Below, in pieces: positions 1 through 5,997 of a stretch of DNA of 34,248 nt. The notes under the pieces were generated by a model that had not been told where the DNA came from, did no database searches, and saw nothing but the letters and a program-made list of their open reading frames with translations. The number at the start of each line of letters is the position of its first letter. Position 1 is the first letter of the stretch. Both the position numbers and the translations under genes were made by a program. This DNA comes from Pseudomonas paracarnis (GTDB lineage Bacteria > Pseudomonadota > Gammaproteobacteria > Pseudomonadales > Pseudomonadaceae), in the NCBI RefSeq assembly GCF_904063055.1, contig NZ_CAJFCN010000024.1, positions 1 through 34,248 of the forward strand. The letters are read 5' to 3'.

Positions 1-150
1 AGGCGCGCATTCTACAGCAGCCTCATTTGCTGTCAAGTGGTTATTTTCAGAAGTTTTCGAAGATTTCTTCAACAACTTCAACCACTTGCGCTTGCGATCT
101 CTCGTAAGCGGGAGGCGAATTCTACAGGGATCGCCATGAACGTCAACCCC
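1..150 (-). promoter_or_regulatory. tandem rRNA-operon promoters P1 and P2, firing left out of the window
   Basis: Read on the minus strand there are two near-consensus sigma-70 promoters. The distal one has TTGACG (141-146), a 16-bp spacer and TAGAAT (119-124). The proximal one has TTGACA (31-36), a 16-bp spacer and TAGAAT (9-14). Each -10 is followed by a GC-rich discriminator (TCGCC and GCGCGCC), as in stringently controlled promoters. T-rich tracts lie upstream of each, as in UP elements. The whole block, including the part with CGAGAGATCG between the promoters, resembles what I remember of Pseudomonas 16S rRNA upstream regions. The 16S gene itself would lie left of position 1 and is not visible, so the rrn identity is inference from promoter architecture. 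Confidence 0.82.
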
Positions 151-377
151 CTTATCTTAAAAAAAGCGAAACACTTACTCGCCTATAAAAACCAGGGTGC
201 CCCACCGCCTCTTCTATATAGAAGGAGCGCACAACCTAGGGACGTGAATTATTCCCACCCACACAAATGCATCTGGATCTCAACCGAAAGAAGCGCGGCT
301 GGATCCCGCACAGGCGAGGAACGAGGATGACTGTTGTTGAGACCGACGAATACCAGGAGGGGAAAGCTTTACAGAGA
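151..377. other. gap between rrn promoters and tRNA-Arg(CCT); 14-bp palindrome
   Basis: I find no convincing gene here. An A/T-rich tract at about 155-175 would act as an UP element for the distal rrn promoter. A perfect 14-bp palindrome CTTCTATATAGAAG lies at 211-224. A short open frame begins with ATG at 326 but runs into the tRNA gene within a few codons, so I do not call it. Confidence 0.5.
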
Positions 378-454
378 TGGTGTCCCAGGGCCGGTTCGAA
401 CGGCCAACCTTCCCCTTAGGAGGGGGATGCTCTATCCAATTGAGCTACTGGGAC
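378..454 (-). tRNA. tRNA-Arg (anticodon CCT)
   Basis: On the minus strand the gene starts GTCCCAG and ends CTGGGAC, forming a 7-bp acceptor stem. It is followed by discriminator A and an encoded CCA (378-380). The D-arm AGCTC...GAGC, the T-arm with GTTCGAACC and an anticodon loop CTCCTAA are visible, giving anticodon CCT, which reads AGG (Arg). Length is 77 nt with CCA. It lies upstream of, and on the same strand as, the rrn promoters. I see no clear terminator between them. Confidence 0.95.
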
Positions 455-710
455 AAATGCCACGCTTACCCTGAAGGGCTAGCGACAGACGGCGTGCATC
501 TTAACGGCCGAGGCTGGTTTTGTCATGTCGTCCGTTGGCATTTTGACTGTAGGCCTATCCTTGCGCGTACGTTCATAGCCTCATTCAGCATGCCAAGACT
601 TTCACCCTCATCGTGCAAATTGCACTACGCCAATATGCCATCATTGCAAACTGCAACCCAGCGCCCTCAAAAAACAATCTTAACTCCTTGTTTTTATTGG
701 AATAATAGAT
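455..710. other. gap upstream of the sigma-54 promoter; possible enhancer-protein site
   Basis: No gene is recognisable. Two TGCAA-containing repeats stand out: the palindrome GTGCAAATTGCAC (613-625) and the direct repeat TTGCAAACTGCAA (644-656). They lie about 70-100 bp upstream of the sigma-54 promoter at 711-726, the usual place for an activator binding site. That role is inference from position only. Confidence 0.35.
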
Positions 711-726
711 TGGCACGACATCTGCA
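711..726 (+). promoter_or_regulatory. candidate sigma-54 (RpoN) promoter
   Basis: The sequence TGGCACGACATCTGCA matches the sigma-54 consensus TGGCACG-N4-TTGCW at all but one position. The invariant GG (712-713) and GC (724-725) are separated by exactly 10 bases. It is about 45 bp upstream of the first small ORF, leaving a short 5' leader. Sigma-54 promoters need an enhancer-binding protein, and repeats at 613-656 could be its site. Confidence 0.6.
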
Positions 727-770
727 AAGTCATAAACACAAAACCAATCGTTCCAGGCACCGTGGAGACT

Positions 771-1004
771 ATGATGATGAACAGCGCCCTTCTACTAGCA
801 CTGAACGCTGTGGCACTGGCTACGGTGGTGACGTTTCATTTTCAGCCGACCAGTACTGAAGACGGCGCGCAAATCAGCCAAGCCATTCCCCATCATCTGC
901 AACAGCGACCTCAGTTGGCACTGATGACTGCAAACCCCCAATCTCCCATCCGCCTGACCCAAGATACACAATCAGCGCCAGCGGCCGAGCATTGGGTTTT
1001 CTGA
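771..1004 (+). CDS. small hypothetical protein with N-terminal hydrophobic segment
   Basis: I do not recognise this gene. An open frame of 77 codons begins at one of three consecutive ATGs (771, 774, 777). The upstream GGAG at 764-767 fits the second or third start best; a GTG at 762 overlaps the ribosome site and is less likely. The product begins with a hydrophobic stretch (LLLALNAVALATVVTF, about residues 6-21) that could be a membrane anchor or uncleaved signal. The rest is polar, rich in Gln and Pro, and ends in WVF. It sits behind the sigma-54-type promoter at 711 and only 11 bp before the next small ORF on the same strand, so the two probably form one transcript. Protein-level expression is not proven by the sequence. 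Confidence 0.5.
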   Translation: MMMNSALLLALNAVALATVVTFHFQPTSTEDGAQISQAIPHHLQQRPQLALMTANPQSPIRLTQDTQSAPAAEHWVF

Positions 1005-1015
1005 GAACACTATTC

Positions 1016-1195
1016 ATGTCGAAATCTGCCTGGTTGTTTCTGTGCCTGACGCTCCTATCTGTTGCGCTAGGCCTGGGAGCTACATCACAACAAACTCAAA
1101 CCCTAGCCTTCGTCGCCAGCGCCGTGCTGGGCAGCCTACTGGTACTGACGCTAATCAAGGGTCGCCGAATCAAATTCGATCCGCTCCTGCGCTAA
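1016..1195 (+). CDS. small two-helix membrane protein, function unknown
   Basis: This 59-residue frame starts at ATG 1016, with GAG about 9 bases upstream. An in-frame start at 992 exists but lacks a ribosome site. The product is almost all membrane: a first hydrophobic helix at about residues 4-25 (AWLFLCLTLLSVALGLG), a short polar QQTQT linker, and a second helix at about 31-48 (AFVASAVLGSLLVLTLI). A basic tail, KGRRIKFDPLLR, follows. By the positive-inside rule the basic C-terminus is probably cytoplasmic. It follows the ORF at 771-1004 closely, so co-transcription from the sigma-54-type promoter is likely. I know of no function for the family. Confidence 0.55.
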   Translation: MSKSAWLFLCLTLLSVALGLGATSQQTQTLAFVASAVLGSLLVLTLIKGRRIKFDPLLR

Positions 1196-1506
1196 CCCCC
1201 TTCCCCATCTCCCTCCCCTACCTTATGTCGCCTGATACTCGTAAATAGGCGAACAGCTACTAACCTTAAGCTTGAGGGCAAAAGGCCATATCGCTATAGG
1301 ACGGGCGCCCTTCAACCCGGATGCCGTGCAGGCTTGGGCGAAGATTGACGAGCTTCGCTGCAGTCGCAGGATTTTTTCTAACCAGTCCGCAAAAACGTAA
1401 ATCAGTACTGGCATAAAGCCTGTAGGCGGTTCAATATTTGTCACAGAATTGACGCCAATGAAATGTCAAATCTGAGGCATGATGCGGCCTCTTTGCAATT
1501 CGGGTT
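1196..1506. other. amrZ upstream region with two AmrZ-like sites
   Basis: No credible gene is present; a 73-codon minus-strand frame here has no ribosome site and no recognisable product. Two 11-mers fit GGCANAANGCC: GGCAAAAGGCC (1277-1287) and GGCATAAAGCC (1410-1420). They resemble the GGC...GCC-type sites bound by AmrZ in P. aeruginosa, where AmrZ represses its own gene. Binding here is inference. Confidence 0.35.
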
Positions 1507-1533
1507 GAACTTTGGTCGTGAGCCTTGTCTTAA
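1507..1533 (+). promoter_or_regulatory. candidate AlgU (sigma-22) promoter of amrZ
   Basis: GAACTT at 1507-1512 is the exact -35 of AlgU promoters. It is followed after 15 bases by TCTTA (1528-1532), close to the TCTGA-type -10, though the spacer is one base shorter than usual. amrZ is known to depend on AlgU in P. aeruginosa, which supports the assignment. Confidence 0.5.
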
Positions 1534-1589
1534 CACTCATCTTGCGGCCAATTCCAGAAACCGCTCCCCTGAACTAACCGGTTAAATAT

Positions 1590-1916
1590 ATGCGCCCATT
1601 GAAACAGGCAATTTATTCCAGCCGTACGGCTGACAAATTCGTCGTACGTCTGCCAGACGGAATGCGGGAACGCATTGCCGAGGTGGCTCGCAATCATCAC
1701 CGCAGCATGAACTCCGAAATCATCGCACGCCTGGAACAAAGCCTTATTCAGGAAGGTGCCTTGGGTGAAGAGTTGAGCATGCGCCTGGACAGCCCCGAGC
1801 TGTCACTGCACGAACGCGAACTGCTGCAGCGTTTTCGTCAGCTCTCCCACCGCCAGCAAAATGCTCTCGTCTCGCTTATCGCGCATGACGTGGAGGCGGC
1901 CGCAGAAGCCAATTGA
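1590..1916 (+). CDS. amrZ: AmrZ, ribbon-helix-helix regulator of alginate, motility and c-di-GMP genes
   Basis: The 108-residue product is a full-length Arc/MetJ-type ribbon-helix-helix protein that I recognise as AmrZ. The beta strand KFVVRLPDGMRERI (residues 16-29) inserts into the DNA major groove. It is followed by helices through NHHRSMNSEIIARLEQSL, the typical Arc core. The C-terminal part (about 67-108) is the tetramerisation region. In pseudomonads AmrZ activates alginate genes, represses flagellar genes and tunes c-di-GMP enzymes and biofilm formation. The start ATG at 1590 gives the canonical MRPLKQA N-terminus but has only a weak, A/T-rich ribosome site. Upstream lie an AlgU-like promoter and two AmrZ-like sites, consistent with known control. 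A strong terminator follows directly, so the gene is monocistronic. Confidence 0.95.
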   Translation: MRPLKQAIYSSRTADKFVVRLPDGMRERIAEVARNHHRSMNSEIIARLEQSLIQEGALGEELSMRLDSPELSLHERELLQRFRQLSHRQQNALVSLIAHDVEAAAEAN

Positions 1917-1933
1917 TTGACACCTGAAAGCCG

Positions 1934-1960
1934 AAGCCAGCCATGTGCTGGCTTTTTTTT
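1934..1960 (+). terminator. Rho-independent terminator of amrZ
   Basis: An 8-bp stem AAGCCAGC/GCTGGCTT with loop CATGT is followed by a run of T. It is 17 bp after the amrZ stop. mgtE converges on it from the right, stopping at 2018. Confidence 0.9.
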
Positions 1961-2017
1961 GCCTGGAGTTTGGGAATAAGAAGCAAAGCGAGGGCAGATT
2001 TGCCCCCGCTGGAAGGG

Positions 2018-3460
2018 TCAGAGCAGGAAGATCGTTGCCAGGCCCAGGAAGATGAAGAAACCACCACTGTCAGTCATGGCCGTGATCATCACACTGGCAC
2101 CCATGGCAGGATCGCGACCTAGACGCGCCAGGGTCATGGGAATCAATACCCCCATCAAGGCCGCCAGCAACAGGTTAAGGGTCATGGCCGCAGTCATTAC
2201 CACGCCCAGGGACCAACTGCCGTAGAGCAAGTAAGCCACCACGCCAATCACACCGCCCCACACCAATCCGTTTATGAGGCCTACCGCCAGTTCCTTACGC
2301 AGCAGCCGTGAGGAATTGGCAGTACTGACCTGATCCAGCGCCATGGCGCGCACGATCATGGTGATGGTCTGGTTCCCGGAGTTACCGCCAATACCCGCCA
2401 CAATCGGCATCAACGCCGCCAAGGCCACCAGCTTCTCGATGGAACCCTCAAACAACCCGATCACGCGAGAAGCGATAAACGCGGTAATCAGATTGATAGC
2501 CAGCCAGGCCCAGCGGTTATGCAGTGAACGCCAGACCGACGCGAAAATATCCTCCTCTTCACGCAAACCCGCCATGTTGAGGACTTCGGTTTCACTTTCT
2601 TCACGGATCAAGTCGACGATTTCATCGATGGTCAGACGACCGATCAACTTGCCGTTCTTATCCACCACCGGAGCCGAGATCAAGTCGTAACGCTCGAATG
2701 CCTGGGCCGCGTCGTAGGCATCTTCGTCCGGATGGAAGCTCACGGTATCGCTGGCCATCAGGTCAGCAACTTTCTTCTCCGGATCATTGACCAGCAGGCG
2801 CTTGATCGGCAAAACGCCCTTGAGGATCCCCTCATAGTCGACCACAAACAATTTGTCGGTGTGGCCGGGCAATTCTTTTAGACGGCGCAGGTAACGCAAC
2901 ACCACTTCCAGGCTGACGTCTTCGCGAATGGTGACCATCTCGAAGTCCATCAGGGCGCCGACCTGATCCTCGTCGTACGACAGCGCGGAACGCACACGCT
3001 CACGCTGCTGCGTATCGAGTGCCTCCATCAACTCATGGACAACATCACGGGGCAGCTCAGGTGCCAGGTCAGCAAGCTCGTCCGCATCCATCTCCTTGGC
3101 GGCAGCCAGGAGCTCGTGGTCATCCATGTCGGCGATGAGCGTTTCACGCACCGAGTCCGATACTTCCAGAAGGATGTCACCGTCACGATCAGCCTTCACC
3201 AACTGCCACAGGGTCAGTCGGTCATCCAACGGCAAGGCTTCAAGAATATAGGCGACGTCGGCGGAGTGCAGGTCATCGAGCTTGCGTTGTAGCTCGACGA
3301 GGTTTTGCCGGTGAACCAGGTTTTCGACGCGGTCGTGGTTCGGACCTTCCTGGCGGTGCGTGAGGTCTTCGACCACGCGCTGGCGCTGCAGCAGCTCGAT
3401 AACTTGAGCCAGACGATCCTGCAGGCTTTCTTGTGTCTTCTTTACTTCTACTTCGGTCAT
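2018..3460 (-). CDS. mgtE: MgtE-family magnesium transporter
   Basis: The 480-residue protein has the full MgtE order. An acidic helical N domain (about 1-140) is followed by two CBS domains (about 145-275) that sense cytoplasmic Mg2+. A plug helix and five membrane helices (about 300-480) come next. Conserved pore residues are visible: GIGGNSGNQ in the second membrane helix and the Asp of AMTDSGGFF in the last, the position that coordinates Mg2+ in Thermus MgtE. The start at 3460 (MTEVEVKK) has GGAG upstream; a longer frame to 3490 has no family support. In P. aeruginosa this gene (PA0913) also dampens type III secretion expression through the Rsm pathway. Here it lies near rsmA, but separated by tRNA genes and a terminator. 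It ends 57 bp from the amrZ terminator. Confidence 0.96.
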   Translation of the reverse strand: MTEVEVKKTQESLQDRLAQVIELLQRQRVVEDLTHRQEGPNHDRVENLVHRQNLVELQRKLDDLHSADVAYILEALPLDDRLTLWQLVKADRDGDILLEVSDSVRETLIADMDDHELLAAAKEMDADELADLAPELPRDVVHELMEALDTQQRERVRSALSYDEDQVGALMDFEMVTIREDVSLEVVLRYLRRLKELPGHTDKLFVVDYEGILKGVLPIKRLLVNDPEKKVADLMASDTVSFHPDEDAYDAAQAFERYDLISAPVVDKNGKLIGRLTIDEIVDLIREESETEVLNMAGLREEEDIFASVWRSLHNRWAWLAINLITAFIASRVIGLFEGSIEKLVALAALMPIVAGIGGNSGNQTITMIVRAMALDQVSTANSSRLLRKELAVGLINGLVWGGVIGVVAYLLYGSWSLGVVMTAAMTLNLLLAALMGVLIPMTLARLGRDPAMGASVMITAMTDSGGFFIFLGLATIFLL

Positions 3461-3774
3461 AGGCGAACTCCACTCCCAGCAGCGGGGCACGCCGGAAGGA
3501 TCAATCAGTCAATTCATGATTGGTAAAGCGGGGTACTGAGTAACTACTGGGTAAGTCCATGGAGGTATTCCACAAGCCCCGGCGGGGCTGACGGGCGCAT
3601 GATACACCGCCCGGACGTTTTAAACGTTAAAAAACTGGAAAGAACAAGCGCTTGCACGCCAAAGCTCAGTATTGGCTGCATCTATGAACTGCGACGACGC
3701 AGGCGCATGGGAAAACACATGAAGAGGGAGAAAAAGGAGGACGCCGGATAAAACCCACACAAACCCGAGACGGC
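3461..3774. other. gap upstream of mgtE, with hairpin and GGA-rich stretch
   Basis: No protein gene is visible in these 314 bases. They contain a hairpin AGCCCC-GGC-GGGGCT (3575-3589) that would lie in the mgtE leader, an AT-rich tract TTTTAAACGTTAAAAAA near 3620, and several GGA triplets on the + strand between 3611 and 3748. In P. aeruginosa PAO1, as I recall it, the alp lysis cassette (PA0906-PA0911) occupies this interval; it is absent here. Confidence 0.5.
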
Positions 3775-3801
3775 AAAAAGCCCGCACTAGGCGGGCTTTT
3801 T
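3775..3801 (-). terminator. strong bidirectional terminator after the tRNA cluster
   Basis: An 11-bp perfect stem AAAAAGCCCGC/GCGGGCTTTTT with a 5-base loop (3786-3790) works in both directions. On the minus strand it directly follows tRNA-Arg(ACG) and would end the tRNA transcript. On the + strand it would end any transcript coming from 3600-3770. Confidence 0.9.
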
Positions 3802-3808
3802 GTTTGTA

Positions 3809-3885
3809 TGGTGCACTCGACAGGATTCGAACCTGTGACCGCTCGGTTCGTAGCCGAGTACTCTATCCAGCTGAGCTACGAGTGC
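3809..3885 (-). tRNA. tRNA-Arg (anticodon ACG), copy 2
   Basis: Read on the minus strand, the acceptor stem GCACTCG/CGAGTGC, T-arm GGTTCGAATCC and encoded CCA (3809-3811) are complete. The anticodon loop CTACGAA gives ACG, which becomes ICG and reads CGU/C/A. Length is 77 nt. It is identical to the copy at 3958-4034. Confidence 0.96.
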
Positions 3886-3957
3886 AGATTGTGTTTTTAG
3901 ACCAGATCACAACTGGTTGAAGCCAAGCTACCTGCATCACTGCAACTAACTCTTAAA

Positions 3958-4034
3958 TGGTGCACTCGACAGGATTCGAACCTGTGACCGCTCGGTTCGT
4001 AGCCGAGTACTCTATCCAGCTGAGCTACGAGTGC
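3958..4034 (-). tRNA. tRNA-Arg (anticodon ACG), copy 1
   Basis: This is an identical 77-nt copy of the tRNA-Arg(ACG) gene with encoded CCA (3958-3960). The 72-bp spacer between the copies is not conserved. Tandem Arg(ACG) copies next to tRNA-Ser and rsmA are the usual Pseudomonas arrangement; PAO1 has more copies as I recall. Confidence 0.96.
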
Positions 4035-4142
4035 ATTTGTTGCCGCGCATTATAGGCCGTTCAATCTCTATGTAAAGCTATTTTTTCGAGTATTTTCAAC
4101 AACTTACCGAAAAAACCAGATTGCAACGTACTAAGCAAATAA

Positions 4143-4233
4143 TGGCGGAGAACGGGGGATTCGAACCCCCGACACCCTTTTGAGGTGTACTCCCTTAGCA
4201 GGGGAGCGCCTTCGGCCACTCGGCCAGCTCTCC
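4143..4233 (-). tRNA. tRNA-Ser (anticodon GCT)
   Basis: This is a 91-nt class II tRNA with a long variable arm. The acceptor stem GGAGAGC and discriminator G with encoded CCA (4143-4145) are visible. The anticodon stem CTCCC/GGGAG encloses CTGCTAA, giving GCT, which reads AGC/AGU. It is the first tRNA of the leftward cluster, 62 bp after the rsmA stop, so read-through from rsmA is possible because no terminator separates them. Confidence 0.96.
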
Positions 4234-4295
4234 GCAACACGGGGCGTATATTAACCACGTTCCTCCCCGTTTGCAAACATAAAAAACGATAAAAA

Positions 4296-4484
4296 TTAAA
4301 GGCTTGGTTCTTCGTCCTTCTCTTTCTTGATCCGCAGGTAGATTTCCTCGCGGTGGACCGCCACCTCTTTCGGAGCATTAACCCCAATACGTACTTGATT
4401 GCCTTTAACGCCGAGCACCGTCACGGTGATTTCGCCATCACCGATAATCAGGCTTTCTGCGCAACGACGAGTCAGAATCAGCAT
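4296..4484 (-). CDS. rsmA: RsmA/CsrA RNA-binding global regulator
   Basis: The 62-residue protein is a complete CsrA-family member, which binds GGA motifs in mRNA leaders and blocks translation. The RNA-contacting residues are present: the first strand MLILTRR (with Arg6/Arg7) and the motif VAVHREEIYLRI containing Arg44. The sequence matches Pseudomonas RsmA rather than RsmE. In pseudomonads it is controlled by the Gac/Rsm cascade, whose RsmX/Y/Z RNAs titrate it, and it governs secondary metabolism, biofilm and secretion. The start at 4484 has GAGG 8 bases upstream; six extra in-frame codons to 4502 are not used in the family. The leader carries an 8-bp hairpin (4546-4565) and a 10-base T run (4527-4536 on this strand). 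Confidence 0.97.
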   Translation of the reverse strand: MLILTRRCAESLIIGDGEITVTVLGVKGNQVRIGVNAPKEVAVHREEIYLRIKKEKDEEPSL

Positions 4485-4545
4485 ACCTTTCACCTCACGC
4501 ATTTCAGTTCAGGAACAACAGTCTGCAAAAAAAAAAGCATTCGAC

Positions 4546-4565
4546 CTACAACCAAAAGGTCGTAG
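4546..4565 (-). promoter_or_regulatory. hairpin in the rsmA leader
   Basis: On the minus strand CTACGACC-TTTT-GGTTGTAG forms an 8-bp stem with one G-T pair and a 4-base loop. It lies about 60 nt before the rsmA start, between the lysC terminator and the gene. Nine bases after it comes a run of ten T (4527-4536), too far away for a classical terminator. Whether it is transcribed depends on where the rsmA promoters start. Confidence 0.4.
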
Positions 4566-4614
4566 CCCTACTCGCTAAGTATTGTCGAGCCCATGCAAAA
4601 GACCATGTACCCCA

Positions 4615-4648
4615 CAAAAAAAATGAAAGGCGCGGTAAACCGCGCCTT
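4615..4648 (-). terminator. Rho-independent terminator of lysC
   Basis: On the minus strand a GC-rich stem AAGGCGCGG/CCGCGCCTT with a short TTTA loop is followed by TTTCATTTTTTTT. It starts 13 bp after the lysC stop and separates lysC from rsmA. Confidence 0.9.
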
Positions 4649-4660
4649 CCTGGCAACGCA

Positions 4661-5155
4661 TCACTCGCCCTGTCGGGCCGGAGCATCCAACTCAAAAGCC
4701 GTATGCAGCGCGCGTACAGCCAGTTCCAGGTACTTCTCTTCGAGCACTACCGAGACTTTGATTTCCGAGGTGGAAATCATCTGGATGTTGATACCTTCTT
4801 TGGCCAGGGCCCCGAACATACGGCTGGCAACGCCAGCATGGGAACGCATGCCCACCCCTACGATCGACACCTTGGCAATCTTGGTATCGCCGACCACTTC
4901 ACGGGCGCCAATCTCGCTCGCTGTGTTCTGCAGGATTTTCAATGCTGCATCGTATTCGTTGCGGTGCACGGTGAAGGTGAAATCGGTGGTGTTATCGTGC
5001 GAAACGTTCTGCACGATCATGTCGACTTCAACATTCGCATCGCTGACAGGACCCAGAATCTTGAAAGCCACGCCCGGGGTGTCTGGCACGCCACGGATCG
5101 TCAGCTTGGCTTCATCGCGATTGAAAGCGATGCCGGAAATGATCGGCTGTTCCAT
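4661..5155 (-). CDS. candidate internal start: aspartate kinase beta subunit (ACT domains only)
   Basis: An in-frame ATG at 5155 (MEQPIISGIAF) has a strong ribosome site AGAGGA four bases upstream (5160-5165). Translation from it gives 164 residues, exactly the two ACT regulatory domains, close to the length of known beta subunits of alpha2-beta2 aspartokinases. In Bacillus subtilis and Corynebacterium lysC, such an internal start is used. Here it is inferred from the sequence only. Confidence 0.6.
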   Translation of the reverse strand: MEQPIISGIAFNRDEAKLTIRGVPDTPGVAFKILGPVSDANVEVDMIVQNVSHDNTTDFTFTVHRNEYDAALKILQNTASEIGAREVVGDTKIAKVSIVGVGMRSHAGVASRMFGALAKEGINIQMISTSEIKVSVVLEEKYLELAVRALHTAFELDAPARQGE

Positions 5156-5902
5156 GGATTCCTCTTCATCAATAGTAATGAGGGTGCCCGGACCCTCCTT
5201 GAAGCTGTGCAATACGCGCAGCGGAACGTTGTACTTGCCGGCGAACTCCACCGCACGAATCTGCAACACCTTGGAACCAAGGCTGGCCATTTCCAGCATT
5301 TCTTCAAAGGTGATCTTGTCCAGCCGCTGGGCCACTGGCACGACGCGTGGGTCAGTGGTGTAGACGCCATCCACATCGGTATAGATCTGGCATTCGTCCG
5401 CCTTGAGCGCTGCCGCCAGGGCCACACCGGTGGTGTCCGAACCGCCACGACCCAGCGTGGTGATGTTGCCGTGCTCATCCACACCCTGGAAACCCGCTAC
5501 AACTACCACGCGCCCTGCTTTCAGATCAGTACGAATTTTCTGATCATCAATTTGCAGGATCCGCGCCTTGGTATGTGCGCTGTCTGTAAGAATGCGCACT
5601 TGGCTACCAGTGTAGGACACCGCTGGCACGCCACGCTTGTTCAGCGCCATGGCCAACAGCGCAATGGTCACCTGCTCGCCCGTGGAGACGATCACATCCA
5701 GCTCACGCGGCAGCGGCTGTTGATCACCGCTGATGGCTTTGGCCAGATCGATCAGGCGATTGGTCTCGCCACTCATGGCCGACAGCACCACTACCAGGTC
5801 ATCACCAGCATCGCGGAACTTCTTAACCTTGTCGGCGACCTGCTCGATTCTTTCGACAGAACCAACCGAGGTGCCTCCAAATTTCTGTACGATCAAAGCC
5901 AT
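4661..5902 (-). CDS. lysC: aspartate kinase (alpha subunit / full-length)
   Basis: This 413-residue aspartokinase phosphorylates L-aspartate, the first step toward Lys, Thr, Met and diaminopimelate. The N-terminal kinase motif ALIVQKFGGTSVGS (2-15), the ATP-site SAMSGETNRLI and the TLGRGGSDTTGVALA nucleotide loop are intact. Two ACT domains (about 265-410) bind feedback inhibitors. The start at 5902 gives the canonical MALIVQKF; a TTG codon two codons upstream has the better-spaced GAGG and could also be used. Inside the frame, an ATG at 5155 is preceded by AGAGGA and would give a separate ACT-only beta subunit, as in Bacillus and Corynebacterium enzymes. The gene lies 95 bp after alaS on the same strand and ends at its own terminator. 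Confidence 0.97.
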   Translation of the reverse strand: MALIVQKFGGTSVGSVERIEQVADKVKKFRDAGDDLVVVLSAMSGETNRLIDLAKAISGDQQPLPRELDVIVSTGEQVTIALLAMALNKRGVPAVSYTGSQVRILTDSAHTKARILQIDDQKIRTDLKAGRVVVVAGFQGVDEHGNITTLGRGGSDTTGVALAAALKADECQIYTDVDGVYTTDPRVVPVAQRLDKITFEEMLEMASLGSKVLQIRAVEFAGKYNVPLRVLHSFKEGPGTLITIDEEESMEQPIISGIAFNRDEAKLTIRGVPDTPGVAFKILGPVSDANVEVDMIVQNVSHDNTTDFTFTVHRNEYDAALKILQNTASEIGAREVVGDTKIAKVSIVGVGMRSHAGVASRMFGALAKEGINIQMISTSEIKVSVVLEEKYLELAVRALHTAFELDAPARQGE

Positions 5903-5962
5903 TTCCAAGCCGCCTCAGCCCGTAAAGGGGCGCCTAATATCCAATCCACCTGCACTGAACAA

Positions 5963-5983
5963 GCCCGTGACTAGACCACGGGC
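5963..5983 (-). terminator. weak hairpin between alaS and lysC
   Basis: A 7-bp stem GCCCGTG/CACGGGC with a 7-base loop lies 15 bp after the alaS stop. It lacks a T run, so it may only reduce read-through into lysC. Confidence 0.35.
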
Positions 5984-5997
5984 CGGTTAACAGTGCT

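Noticed and set aside
37..330. 97-codon open frame at the left edge
   Set aside because: It lies across the rrn-type promoters and palindrome, has no ribosome site, and its product looks random.
378..454. tRNA-Arg(CCT) as an integration site for an island
   Set aside because: No integrase gene or direct repeat of the tRNA 3' end is seen in the window; the flanks look native.
1223..1444. 73-codon minus-strand frame upstream of amrZ
   Set aside because: No ribosome site, no plausible product, and it covers the AmrZ-like sites.
4703..5974. 423-codon open frame opposite lysC
   Set aside because: Shadow of lysC; crosses the lysC start and has no family features.
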